A stretch of DNA of 64,000 nt. Origin: Streptomyces sp. NBC_00234 (GTDB taxonomy: Bacteria > Actinomycetota > Actinomycetes > Streptomycetales > Streptomycetaceae). The notes below the pieces were generated by a model that worked only from the letters and a program-made list of their open reading frames with translations, did not search any database and was not told the origin of the DNA. Positions 24,399 through 31,934 of this stretch are shown here, piece by piece. Every line of letters begins with the position of its first letter. Position 1 is the first letter of the stretch. The DNA is taken from assembly GCF_036195325.1 (NCBI RefSeq), contig NZ_CP108101.1:4030001-4094000 (forward strand). Reading direction: 5' to 3'. A program made the position numbers and the translations under genes.

Positions 24399-25775
24399 CT
24401 ACAGCGTGCGCAACAGCACCGCGGGCTGCTCCACGCAGTCGGCCACGTACCGGAGGAATCCGCCCGCCGTGCCTCCGTCGCACACCCGGTGGTCGAAGGT
24501 GAGCGAGAGCTGGACGACCTGGCGCACGGCCAGTTCGCCCCCGTGCACCCACGGCTTGGGCATGATCCGGCCGACGCCCAGCATCGCCGCCTCGGGGTGG
24601 TTGATGATCGGCGTCGAACCGTCGACCCCGAACACCCCGTAGTTGTTCAGCGTGAACGTGCCTCCGGTCAGCTCGGCCGGGGTCAGGCTCCCCGTGCGTG
24701 CCGATTCCGTGAGCCGGGCGATCTCGGCGCCGATCGACTCGACGTTCCGGGACTGCGCGTCCCGGACGACCGGTACGACCAGCCCGCGATCCGTCTGGGC
24801 GGCGAAGCCGAGATGGATGTCGCGCAGCCGCACGATCTCCCGGGCGGCCGGGTCCACGGTCGAGTTGAGCTCGGGGAACTTGGCCAGAGCCGCCGTGCAG
24901 ATACGCGCCAGCAGGGCGAGCACCGACACCTTGGGGCCCGCGGACGGACCACCTGCGCCGTTCATCGCCGCTCTGGCCGCCATCAGCTCGGTGGCGTCGG
25001 CGTCGACCCAGCACGTCGCATCCGGGATCTCGTGCCGGCTGCGCGACAGCTTGTCGGCCACCGCGCCCCGTACGCCACGCAGCGGAATCCGCTCACCGGC
25101 GGCACCGGCCGCCGACCGCGGCAACGTGGCCGCGAGGGGTGCCGCTGCCGCCACCGGGACGGCCGTCCGCTCCGACACGGCCCGGATCGCGGACTCGACG
25201 TCGGCCCGCAGGATCAGCCCGTCACGCCCCGACCCGTTCACCTGGCGCAGGTCGACGTCGTGCTGCCGGGCAAGCTTGCGTACGAGCGGCGAGACGACGG
25301 CCACCGGCCCCCGTACCTCTTCCGCGACCGGCGCCGGCTCGGGCGTCGCAGGCCGTGCCGACACCTGCTCGGGCCGCACCCGGCGACGACGTGCCGCCGG
25401 AGCCCCCGTCCCGTAACCCACCAGCACGTTGCCGGACGACTCGGCCTCGGCCGCTCCGGAACCAGAACCCGCCGCTCCGGAACCAGCCGTCCCGGAACCC
25501 TTGGCGGGCGTCGCCGCACCGGAGTCCGCGGACCCGACCGCCACCGTCAGCAGCGGTGCTCCGACGGGGAGTTCCGTCCCCTCCTCGCCGAAGCGCGCGG
25601 TCACCACACCCCCGTACGGGCACGGCACCTCGACCATCGCCTTGGCCGTCTCGACCTCGACGACCGGCTGGTCGATGGCGACGACATCGCCGACCTCCAC
25701 CAGCCAGCGCACGATCTCCGCCTCGGTCAGCCCCTCACCGAGGTCGGGCAATTTGAACTCGAGCACTTGGGCCAT
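24399..25775 (-). CDS. bkdH: Branched-chain 2-oxoacid dehydrogenase E2 (second set)
   Basis: This 458-residue acyltransferase has an N-terminal lipoyl domain (K45 in VETAKAMVEV), a Ser/Gly/Ala-rich linker with AGSG repeats, a subunit-binding domain (VSPLVRKLARQHDVDLRQV) and the catalytic FDHRVCDGG near the C-terminus. Its ATG shares one base with the stop of E1beta (TGATG). It is a paralogue of bkdC but diverged, notably in the linker. From memory, bkdFGH of S. avermitilis is the set needed for avermectin starter units; the symbol rests on that and on gene order. Confidence 0.88.
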   Translation of the reverse strand: MAQVLEFKLPDLGEGLTEAEIVRWLVEVGDVVAIDQPVVEVETAKAMVEVPCPYGGVVTARFGEEGTELPVGAPLLTVAVGSADSGAATPAKGSGTAGSGAAGSGSGAAEAESSGNVLVGYGTGAPAARRRRVRPEQVSARPATPEPAPVAEEVRGPVAVVSPLVRKLARQHDVDLRQVNGSGRDGLILRADVESAIRAVSERTAVPVAAAAPLAATLPRSAAGAAGERIPLRGVRGAVADKLSRSRHEIPDATCWVDADATELMAARAAMNGAGGPSAGPKVSVLALLARICTAALAKFPELNSTVDPAAREIVRLRDIHLGFAAQTDRGLVVPVVRDAQSRNVESIGAEIARLTESARTGSLTPAELTGGTFTLNNYGVFGVDGSTPIINHPEAAMLGVGRIMPKPWVHGGELAVRQVVQLSLTFDHRVCDGGTAGGFLRYVADCVEQPAVLLRTL

Positions 25776-26806
25776 CAGCTCTGCGCCTCCCACTGCAGAC
25801 GGGCCACCGCGTCGAGCACCCGGTCCACACCCGGCAAATGGTGTCGCTCCAGCATCGGCGCCGGATACGGAATGTCGAATCCGGCGACTCTCAGCACCGG
25901 GGCCTCCAGATGGTGGAAGCACCTCTCCGTGACCCGTGCGGCGATCTCCCCGCCGGGGCCGCCGAATCCCGATGACTCATGGACGACCACGGCACGGCCC
26001 GTCCGCCGTACTGAGGCGGCGACCGTCTCGTCGTCGAACGGCACGAGCGAGCGCAGGTCCACGACTTCGAGATCCCAGCCCTCGGCCACCGCGGCCTCGG
26101 CCGCCTCCAGGCAGACCGGCAGGGACGGCCCGTACGTGATGAGCGTCGCGCTGCGCCCGGAACGTCGTACGACCGCCCGACCGATCGGCTCGACCGGCAC
26201 CGGGGCATCCGGCGACCAGGCGGCCTTCGACCAGTACAGCCGCTTCGGCTCCAGGAAGATCACCGGGTCGTCGGAGGCGATCGAGGCCCTCAGCAGCCCG
26301 TACGCGTCATCGACCGTGGCCGGAGTGACGACGTGCAGACCGGGGGTGGCCATGTAGTACGCCTCGGAGGAGTCGCTGTGGTGCTCAACCCCGCCGATTC
26401 CCCCGCCGTACGGCACCCGCACCGTGATCGGCAGCGGCATGGCGCCCCGGGTCCGGTTGCGCATCTTGGCGACATGGCTGATCAGCTGCTCGAACGCCGG
26501 ATAGGCGAAGGCGTCGAACTGCATCTCCACCACGGGCCGCAGCCCGTACATCGCCATACCGACGGCCGCGCCCAGGATTCCCGCCTCGGCCAGCGGTGTG
26601 TCCGTACAACGGTCGTCGCCGAACTCCTTCGCCAGGCCGTCGGTGATCCGGAAGACCCCGCCGAGCGTGCCGACGTCCTCACCGAGGACGTGGACCGACG
26701 GGTCCTCGGCCATCGAGTCGCGCAGCGCACGCCCGAGGGCCTGCGCCATGGTGGCCGGCTTGGGCTTCCCCGTCTGTGCGCCGGGAACCGCCGCTGCGGT
26801 CGTCAT
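25775..26806 (-). CDS. bkdG: Branched-chain 2-oxoacid dehydrogenase E1 beta (second set)
   Basis: This 343-residue subunit has VHVLGEDVGTLGGVFRITDG and PYGGGIGGVEHHSDSSEAYY, matching the first-set E1beta closely. The N-terminus carries about 20 extra residues (MTTAAAVPGAQTGKPKPATM) before the conserved domain. Its ATG overlaps the E1alpha stop by four bases (ATGA). It should pair with the adjacent alpha subunit rather than with BkdA, though mixing of subunits cannot be excluded. Confidence 0.9.
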   Translation of the reverse strand: MTTAAAVPGAQTGKPKPATMAQALGRALRDSMAEDPSVHVLGEDVGTLGGVFRITDGLAKEFGDDRCTDTPLAEAGILGAAVGMAMYGLRPVVEMQFDAFAYPAFEQLISHVAKMRNRTRGAMPLPITVRVPYGGGIGGVEHHSDSSEAYYMATPGLHVVTPATVDDAYGLLRASIASDDPVIFLEPKRLYWSKAAWSPDAPVPVEPIGRAVVRRSGRSATLITYGPSLPVCLEAAEAAVAEGWDLEVVDLRSLVPFDDETVAASVRRTGRAVVVHESSGFGGPGGEIAARVTERCFHHLEAPVLRVAGFDIPYPAPMLERHHLPGVDRVLDAVARLQWEAQS

Positions 26807-27963
26807 CGCCGTTCCTCCGCATTGTCGTCGTGCTGGTCCTGCTCGGCATCCAGCTCGACACGCAGGCGGGCCGCCTGCTCGCGCAGCTGCTCGGTCTGTT
26901 CCGCATAGACGTGCGTGAACAGGCTCATCGGGTCGAGCACCGGATCGGCGTTCATCCGCTCGCGCAGTCCGGCGGCCATCACGTCCGCCGCCTCCTTCGC
27001 CGCCACGATGCCGTCCTCGTCCAGCAGTCCCCGCCCGGTCAGCTCCCGCTCCAGGAGCAGGATCGGGTCGTGCGCCCGCCATGCCTCGACCTCGCTGTCC
27101 ACGCGGTACCGCGTGGCGTCGTCGGCGTTCGTATGGGCGTCCATGCGGTAGGTGACGGCCTCGACCAGCGTCGGACCCTCACCGCGGCGGGCGCGGGCCA
27201 CCGCGTCGGCGAGCACCTCGTGCACGGCCGCCGCGTCGTTGCCGTCGACCAGCCGTCCCGGCATCCCGTAACCCACGGCCTTGTGGGCCAGGGAGGGCGC
27301 GGCCGTCTGCTTGGCGAGCGGGACGGAGATGGCGAAGCCGTTGTTCTGAACGAGGAAGACGACCGGCGCCTTCCAGACAGCCGCGAAGTTCAGCGCCTCG
27401 TGGAAGTCACCCTCACTGGTGCCCCCGTCGCCGACCATGGCGAGCGCGACCACGTCGTCGCCCTTGAGCCGGGCCGCGTGGGCCAGGCCCACGGCATGCG
27501 GCAGCTGGGTGGCCAGCGGGGTGCAGAGCGGGGCGATGCGGTGCTCGCGCGGGTCGTATCCGGTGTGCCGGTCGCCGCGCAGAAGAGTCAGCGCCTCGAC
27601 GGGGTCGAGTCCGCGCGCCACGGCCGCGAGGGTGTCGCGGTAGCTGGGGAAGAGCCAGTCCTGCTCCTCCAGCACGAGCGCAGCGGCGATCTCGCACGCC
27701 TCCTGCCCGGTGCTCGACGGGTAGACGGCGAGCCGGCCCTGCTTGGTCAGGGCCGTGGCCTGCACGTTGTACCGGCGCCCGCGCACGAGCTCGGCGTAGA
27801 GCCGCAGCAGCAGACCGGGATCCGCGCCTGCCGCCGCGTCCGTGCCGAGCACGCGGTGCGGCTCGGGGTCCGGGAGCAGCGGCGCCGGGTCGGTCAGCGG
27901 CTTCCAGGCCGGGGGCGGCGTGGGCCGGTAGGCAGCCGCGCCGGGCAGCTCTTGGACCGTCAT
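26803..27963 (-). CDS. bkdF: Branched-chain 2-oxoacid dehydrogenase E1 alpha (second set)
   Basis: This 386-residue alpha subunit has the thiamine-diphosphate motif GDGGTSEGDFHEA ending in LVQNNGFAIS, and YRMDAHTNADDATRYR as the loop equivalent. AGGAGGT lies 6 nt before the ATG at 27963. It heads the leftward bkdFGH operon. Immediately upstream are four 10-bp direct repeats, then a PaaR-type palindrome, and then the divergent Lrp-type gene, so control by more than one regulator is likely. Confidence 0.9.
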   Translation of the reverse strand: MTVQELPGAAAYRPTPPPAWKPLTDPAPLLPDPEPHRVLGTDAAAGADPGLLLRLYAELVRGRRYNVQATALTKQGRLAVYPSSTGQEACEIAAALVLEEQDWLFPSYRDTLAAVARGLDPVEALTLLRGDRHTGYDPREHRIAPLCTPLATQLPHAVGLAHAARLKGDDVVALAMVGDGGTSEGDFHEALNFAAVWKAPVVFLVQNNGFAISVPLAKQTAAPSLAHKAVGYGMPGRLVDGNDAAAVHEVLADAVARARRGEGPTLVEAVTYRMDAHTNADDATRYRVDSEVEAWRAHDPILLLERELTGRGLLDEDGIVAAKEAADVMAAGLRERMNADPVLDPMSLFTHVYAEQTEQLREQAARLRVELDAEQDQHDDNAEERR

Positions 27964-27980
27964 GAGAAGCACCTCCTGGC

Positions 27981-28030
27981 ATCGAGGTATATCGAGGGGT
28001 GTCGAAATATGTCGAAATGTCGAGGGGTAG
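27981..28030. promoter_or_regulatory. Helically phased 10-bp repeats in the bkdF promoter/leader
   Basis: Four adjacent 10-bp units (ATCGAGGTAT, ATCGAGGGGT, GTCGAAATAT, GTCGAAATGT) fit RTCGARRKRT, and a fifth copy (GTCGAGGGGT) starts 8 bp after the fourth. One unit per helical turn puts every TCGA on the same face of the DNA, as expected for cooperative binding by an oligomeric Lrp-type protein such as the neighbouring BkdR. Confidence 0.65.
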
Positions 28031-28059
28031 ACGAGACACGGGTGTGGTGTGCCTCACCT

Positions 28060-28073
28060 ACCGATTGTTCGGT
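28060..28073. promoter_or_regulatory. PaaR-type operator (third copy) between bkdF and bkdR
   Basis: ACCGATTGTTCGGT has the same ACCGA/TCGGT arms and 4-bp spacer as the palindromes upstream of paaN and paaA, with one change in the centre. It lies about 100 bp from each divergent gene. Confidence 0.6.
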
Positions 28074-28107
28074 CGCGGCGGCATTTTGGCTACAGGCGCC
28101 GTCAGCC

Positions 28108-28129
28108 TGTGGACAAACGGTTCTCCACA
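28108..28129. promoter_or_regulatory. DnaA box (perfect) with a one-mismatch neighbour
   Basis: TGTGGACAA at 28108-28116 is the reverse complement of the Streptomyces DnaA box TTGTCCACA. TTCTCCACA at 28121-28129 is one base off on the other strand. They face each other within 22 bp in the bkdR leader. Confidence 0.6.
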
Positions 28130-28174
28130 GCCTGGGATAGAGGCAGGTCGTCCACCACAGGGAGGCACGGGGAG

Positions 28175-28714
28175 ATGGCGTCTGAACAAATGGCCGAGAG
28201 GGGCGAGGAGCCCTGCCCCGTTCCGCCCGCCCGGCCGCTCGACTCCATCGACCGCGACATCCTCCGCATCCTGCGGACGGACGGCCGCGCCTCGATACGG
28301 TCGGTCGCCGACCGCGTCCACGTCTCGCGGGCCAACGCGTACGCCCGCATCAACCGGCTCGTCGAGGACGGGGTGATCCGGGGCTTCAGCGCACGGGTGG
28401 ACCATGAGCGGGCGGGGCACGGCGCCTCCGCGTACATCACGCTCAAGATCGTCCAGAACTCGTGGCGCACGGTGCGCGAGCAGTTGCAGGCGCTACCCGG
28501 GGCCACCCATATCGCGCTGGTCAGCGGCGATTTCGACGTACTGCTCCTCGTGCACACCCCGGACAACCGGGCGCTGCGCGAGCTGGTCCTCACCAGGATT
28601 CAGGCGATACCCGAGGTGCTCTCGACCCGCACCCTCCTGGTGTTCGAGGAGACCGACCTCGGTCCGGGGACCGACCGCCCCACGGATCCGGCCCAGGGCC
28701 TGATCAGCGAGTGA
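28175..28714 (+). CDS. bkdR: Lrp/AsnC-family regulator of the bkdFGH operon
   Basis: This 179-residue protein has an N-terminal HTH (LDSIDRDILRILRTDGRASI, then VHVSRANAYARINRL) and a C-terminal RAM ligand-binding/oligomerisation domain. GGAGG lies 9 nt upstream of the ATG. Placement divergent from bkdF is the classical position of BkdR-type regulators, which respond to branched-chain amino acids. Its tail overlaps the convergent TetR gene by 11 bp. Confidence 0.88.
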   Translation: MASEQMAERGEEPCPVPPARPLDSIDRDILRILRTDGRASIRSVADRVHVSRANAYARINRLVEDGVIRGFSARVDHERAGHGASAYITLKIVQNSWRTVREQLQALPGATHIALVSGDFDVLLLVHTPDNRALRELVLTRIQAIPEVLSTRTLLVFEETDLGPGTDRPTDPAQGLISE

Positions 28715-29297
28715 CGCGCATCCCCTCGAAGGCCAGCTGCACCACCGTGTCCGCGAGCTGTTCCGCCTCCGAGGAGCCGCCGGGCTGCGGGCGGTACCAC
28801 TCGACCAGGGAGTTCACCATCCCGAAGAGCAGCCGAGTGGCCAGGCGTATGTCCACGTCGGCACGGAGATCACCGTCCGCCACGGCCGCCTTGAGCAGCT
28901 CCGAGACCCGCTGGTCGAATTCGCGCCGCCGCTCCAGGGCCCAGCGCTCGGTCTTCGTGTTGCCCCGCACGCGCAGCAGCAGCGTGACGTAGGGCAGTTC
29001 GGTCATCAGCACCTCGACGGTGCGGCGCGTGACGTATTCGACCCGGTCGATCGTGCGCCCCCGCGTCGCGCCGGACTCGTCGAGAATCCCGAAGAGCCCG
29101 TCGAGCGCCCGGCTGACGGCCCTCCTCAGCAGCTCTTCCTTGCCACTCACATGGTGGTAGATGGACGACTTGGAGATGCCGGCCGCCTTGGAGAGGTGCT
29201 CCATCGAGGTGCCGTCGTAGCCACGCTCGTTGAAGACGCGAACGGCCACGGTGAGGAGCGTCTCAGGCGTGTACGTGTCCCGCTTGGCCGTAGTCAT
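28704..29297 (-). CDS. paaR: TetR-family repressor, PaaR-like
   Basis: This 197-residue regulator has an N-terminal HTH (TLLTVAVRVFNERGYDGTSM, then AAGISKSSIYHHVSGKEELL) and a variable C-terminal ligand domain. It is divergent from paaN and close to paaABCDE; both promoters carry the palindrome ACCG-NN-CG-NN-CGGT, which from memory matches the PaaR operator core of Corynebacterium. The expected inducer is phenylacetyl-CoA. Its 3' end overlaps bkdR tail to tail by 11 bp. The symbol is inferred from context. Confidence 0.85.
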   Translation of the reverse strand: MTTAKRDTYTPETLLTVAVRVFNERGYDGTSMEHLSKAAGISKSSIYHHVSGKEELLRRAVSRALDGLFGILDESGATRGRTIDRVEYVTRRTVEVLMTELPYVTLLLRVRGNTKTERWALERRREFDQRVSELLKAAVADGDLRADVDIRLATRLLFGMVNSLVEWYRPQPGGSSEAEQLADTVVQLAFEGMRVTR

Positions 29298-29319
29298 GCC
29301 CGCGATCCTCCCCCATGAG

Positions 29320-29328
29320 TTGTCCACA
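29320..29328 (+). promoter_or_regulatory. DnaA box
   Basis: TTGTCCACA, an exact Streptomyces DnaA box, lies 22 bp upstream of the paaR start codon and 16 bp before the -35 element of paaN. Confidence 0.6.
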
Positions 29329-29344
29329 GGTTTCCCGGGGGCCC

Positions 29345-29372
29345 TTGCCCCGACCGATCGTTCGGTTACTCT
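29345..29372 (+). promoter_or_regulatory. paaN promoter with PaaR operator in the spacer
   Basis: TTGCCC (29345-29350) and TACTCT (29367-29372) are separated by 16 bp. The palindrome ACCGATCGTTCGGT (29353-29366) fills the spacer, so a bound repressor would exclude RNA polymerase. Being between divergent genes, it can also repress paaR. Confidence 0.7.
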
Positions 29373-29420
29373 AACTCCGTCCGCCCGTCCCTGCCCAGCT
29401 CGATGAGGAGTTGGTCCGTC

Positions 29421-31121
29421 ATGGCCGCCGAGCTCTCCCCCCAGCAGCTGTCCGAGACCCATCGACCGACGCTCGACCAGGCCCTCGACGCCATCCGTAC
29501 GCGCGCCTACTGGTCCCCGCACCCCGAGCACCCCAAGGCGTACGGCGAGGGCGGCGCCCCCGGCAGCCAGGGAGCAGCCGAGGGCAAGGCCGCGTTCGAC
29601 GCCGTGCTGAACACCCGGCTCGACCTCGGCCAGCCCGGCACCGACGGATGGACGGGCGGCGAGACCTCGCCGTACGGGCCGGAGCTCGGCGTCGAGTACC
29701 CCCACGCCGATCTGGACGTGCTGCTGCCGGCCATGAGCGCGGGCATGGGTGCCTGGCGCGAGGCGGGTCCGGAGACCAGGGCCCTGGTCTGCCTGGAGAT
29801 CCTGTCCCGGATCAGCGCCCGCACCCACGAGCTGGCCCTCGCCGTGATGCACACCAGCGGCCAGGCGTTCATGATGGCGTTCCAGGCGGGCGGCCCGCAC
29901 GCCCAGGACCGCGGTCTGGAAGCGGTGGCGTACGCGTACGCGGAGCAGATCCGCACCCCGCAGAACGCCGACTGGTCCAAGCCCCAGGGCAAGCGCGACC
30001 CGCTCCAGCTGCGCAAGTCGTTCACCGCGGCGGGCCGTGGCATCTCGCTGCTGATCGGCTGCAACACCTTCCCGACGTGGAACAGCTACCCCGGCATCTT
30101 CGCCTCCCTCGCCACCGGTAACCCGGTCCTGGTCAAGCCGCACCCGCGCGCGGTGCTTCCGCTCGCGCTCACCGTGCAGCTGGCGCGCGAGGTCCTCACC
30201 GAGGCCGGCTTCGACCCGAACCTGATCGCCCTGGCCGCCGAGCGGCCGGGGGAGGGCATCGCCAAGACCCTGGCGCTGCGCCCCGAAGTCAAGATCATCG
30301 ACTACACCGGGTCCACCGCCTTCGGCGACTGGCTGGAGGCCAACGCCCGCCAGGCACAGGTCTACACGGAGAAGGCCGGCGTCAACACGGTCGTCATCGA
30401 CTCCACCGACGACTACCGCGGCATGCTCTCCAACCTGGCCTTCTCGCTCTCGCTCTACAGCGGCCAGATGTGCACCACCCCGCAGAATCTGCTGATCCCC
30501 CGCGACGGCATCACGACGGACGCGGGCGACAAGTCCTACGAGGACGTGGTCACGGACATCGCCGCCGCTGTCACCGGCCTCCTCGGCGACGACGCCCGGG
30601 CCGGCGCCCTGCTCGGCGCCCTGGTCAACCCGGACGTGAAGGCCAGGGTGGAAGGCGCCGCGGAGCTGGGCGACGTGGCCCTGCCCTCGCGGACGGTGGC
30701 CAACCCCGACTTCCCCGACGCGGTGGTCCGTACGCCGGTGATCGTCAAGCTCGACGGCACCAAGCCCGACGACGGTGCGGCCTATCTGTCGGAGTGCTTC
30801 GGCCCGGTCTCGTTCGCGGTCGCGGTCGACTCGACGAAGGACGCGGTGGCGCTGCTGAGGCGCACGGTGCGCGACAAGGGAGCGATGACGGTCGGCGCGT
30901 ACACCACGTCGCCGGAGGTCGAGCGCGACATCGAGAACGTCTGCTTCGAGGAGTCGGCCCAGCTCTCGCTGAACCTGACCGGCGGGGTGTACGTCAACCA
31001 GACCGCGGCGTTCTCGGACTTCCACGGCTCGGGCGGCAACCCTGCGGCGAACGCGGCCCTGTGCGACGGCGCGTTCGTCTCGAACCGCTTCCGAGTGGTG
31101 GAAGTCCGCCGCCAGGCGTAA
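29421..31121 (+). CDS. paaN: Phenylacetate degradation protein PaaN (aldehyde dehydrogenase family)
   Basis: This 566-residue protein is an aldehyde-dehydrogenase-fold enzyme of the PaaN type, which lacks the hydratase domain of PaaZ. It probably oxidises the semialdehyde formed after ring opening of oxepin-CoA. The cofactor region contains LLIGCNTFPTWNSYPGIFAS and KPHPRAVLPLAL; the likely catalytic cysteine is in SGQMCTTPQN (near residue 350). GAGGAG precedes the ATG at 29421 by 10 nt; the upstream in-frame ATG at 29403 has no ribosome-binding site. It lies 3 kb from the other paa genes, separated by an unrelated operon. Confidence 0.88.
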   Translation: MAAELSPQQLSETHRPTLDQALDAIRTRAYWSPHPEHPKAYGEGGAPGSQGAAEGKAAFDAVLNTRLDLGQPGTDGWTGGETSPYGPELGVEYPHADLDVLLPAMSAGMGAWREAGPETRALVCLEILSRISARTHELALAVMHTSGQAFMMAFQAGGPHAQDRGLEAVAYAYAEQIRTPQNADWSKPQGKRDPLQLRKSFTAAGRGISLLIGCNTFPTWNSYPGIFASLATGNPVLVKPHPRAVLPLALTVQLAREVLTEAGFDPNLIALAAERPGEGIAKTLALRPEVKIIDYTGSTAFGDWLEANARQAQVYTEKAGVNTVVIDSTDDYRGMLSNLAFSLSLYSGQMCTTPQNLLIPRDGITTDAGDKSYEDVVTDIAAAVTGLLGDDARAGALLGALVNPDVKARVEGAAELGDVALPSRTVANPDFPDAVVRTPVIVKLDGTKPDDGAAYLSECFGPVSFAVAVDSTKDAVALLRRTVRDKGAMTVGAYTTSPEVERDIENVCFEESAQLSLNLTGGVYVNQTAAFSDFHGSGGNPAANAALCDGAFVSNRFRVVEVRRQA

Positions 31122-31160
31122 GCGGCACCCCGCCCCCGGCGGCCCCTCCCGTCAGCCCTT

Positions 31161-31210
31161 CCGGACCCCGCCCCCGTACGCCTCTCGGCGTTCGGGGAGC
31201 GGGGGTCCGG
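31161..31210. terminator. Bidirectional terminator between paaN and the SpoU operon
   Basis: CCGGACCCCG (31161-31170) pairs with CGGGGGTCCGG (31200-31210), with further C/G pairing inward. It separates convergent transcripts, though its 3' arm is only 10 bp from the SpoU stop codon. Confidence 0.65.
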
Positions 31211-31220
31211 GGGCTCTCGG

Positions 31221-31934
31221 TTACCCGGGCTCCCCGGCCGCCGGAACATCCGCGTACCGCTGTACCCAGGCGTGCATCGCGATGGCCGCCGCGGCCCCCG
31301 CGTTGATCGACCGCGTCGAGCCGAACTGCGCGATCGAGCACACCATCGTGGCGTGTTTGCGCGCCTCCTCCGTGAGCCCCGGCCCTTCCTGCCCGAAGAG
31401 CAGGACACAGCGTCGCGGCAGCTCCGTCCGCTCCAGCGGCACGGCACCGGGAAGGTTGTCGATCCCGATGATCGGCAGCCCCTCGGACGCCGCCCAGGCG
31501 GTCAGGTCCTCGGTGTCGGGGTGATGCCGCACGTGCTGGTAGCGATCGGTGACCATGGCGCCCCGCCGGTTCCACCGCCGCCGCCCCACGATGTGGATCT
31601 CCTTCGCGAGGAAGGCGTTGGCGGTACGCACCACCGACCCGATGTTGAAGTCGTGGCCCCAGTTCTCCACCGCCACGTGGAAGTCGTGCCGCCGCAGATC
31701 GAGATCGGCGACGATCGCCTCCCGCGTCCAGTACCGGTACGCGTCGCCGACGTTGCGCCGGTCTCCATGGGCGAGCAGCTCGGGGTCGTACCGCTCGCCC
31801 TCGGGCCACGGCAGGGGATGCGGCCCGACGCCGATCTCCGGCCCGTACCCGTCGTCGTACTGGATCGGTTCCGCCGACGGGTCGGAGGCCGGCGTCAGGG
31901 GGCGCTCTTCGGTACTGCCGTTCTCGCTGCTCAC
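31221..31934 (-). CDS. SpoU/TrmH-family RNA 2'-O-methyltransferase
   Basis: This 237-residue enzyme has the three SPOUT motifs: NIGSVVRTANAF (motif 1), LLFGQEGPGL (motif 2) and IAQFGSTRSINAGAAAAIAM (motif 3), which form the SAM-binding trefoil knot. It methylates a ribose in tRNA or rRNA; which one cannot be told. It carries about 80 extra N-terminal residues of unclear role. The GTG start overlaps the stop codon of the HTTM gene (GTGA), making it the third gene of a leftward operon. Confidence 0.9.
   Translation of the reverse strand: MSSENGSTEERPLTPASDPSAEPIQYDDGYGPEIGVGPHPLPWPEGERYDPELLAHGDRRNVGDAYRYWTREAIVADLDLRRHDFHVAVENWGHDFNIGSVVRTANAFLAKEIHIVGRRRWNRRGAMVTDRYQHVRHHPDTEDLTAWAASEGLPIIGIDNLPGAVPLERTELPRRCVLLFGQEGPGLTEEARKHATMVCSIAQFGSTRSINAGAAAAIAMHAWVQRYADVPAAGEPG

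Noticed and set aside
23436..26357. A 973-codon open frame on the plus strand through mobA, bkdH and bkdG
   Set aside because: It runs antisense through three genes with clear motifs, and its translation is Arg/His/Gly-rich with no recognisable fold.
28704..31025. A 773-codon minus-strand frame extending the TetR gene upstream through paaN
   Set aside because: Only the last 197 codons match TetR; the rest is antisense of paaN. The ATG at 29297 is the sensible start.
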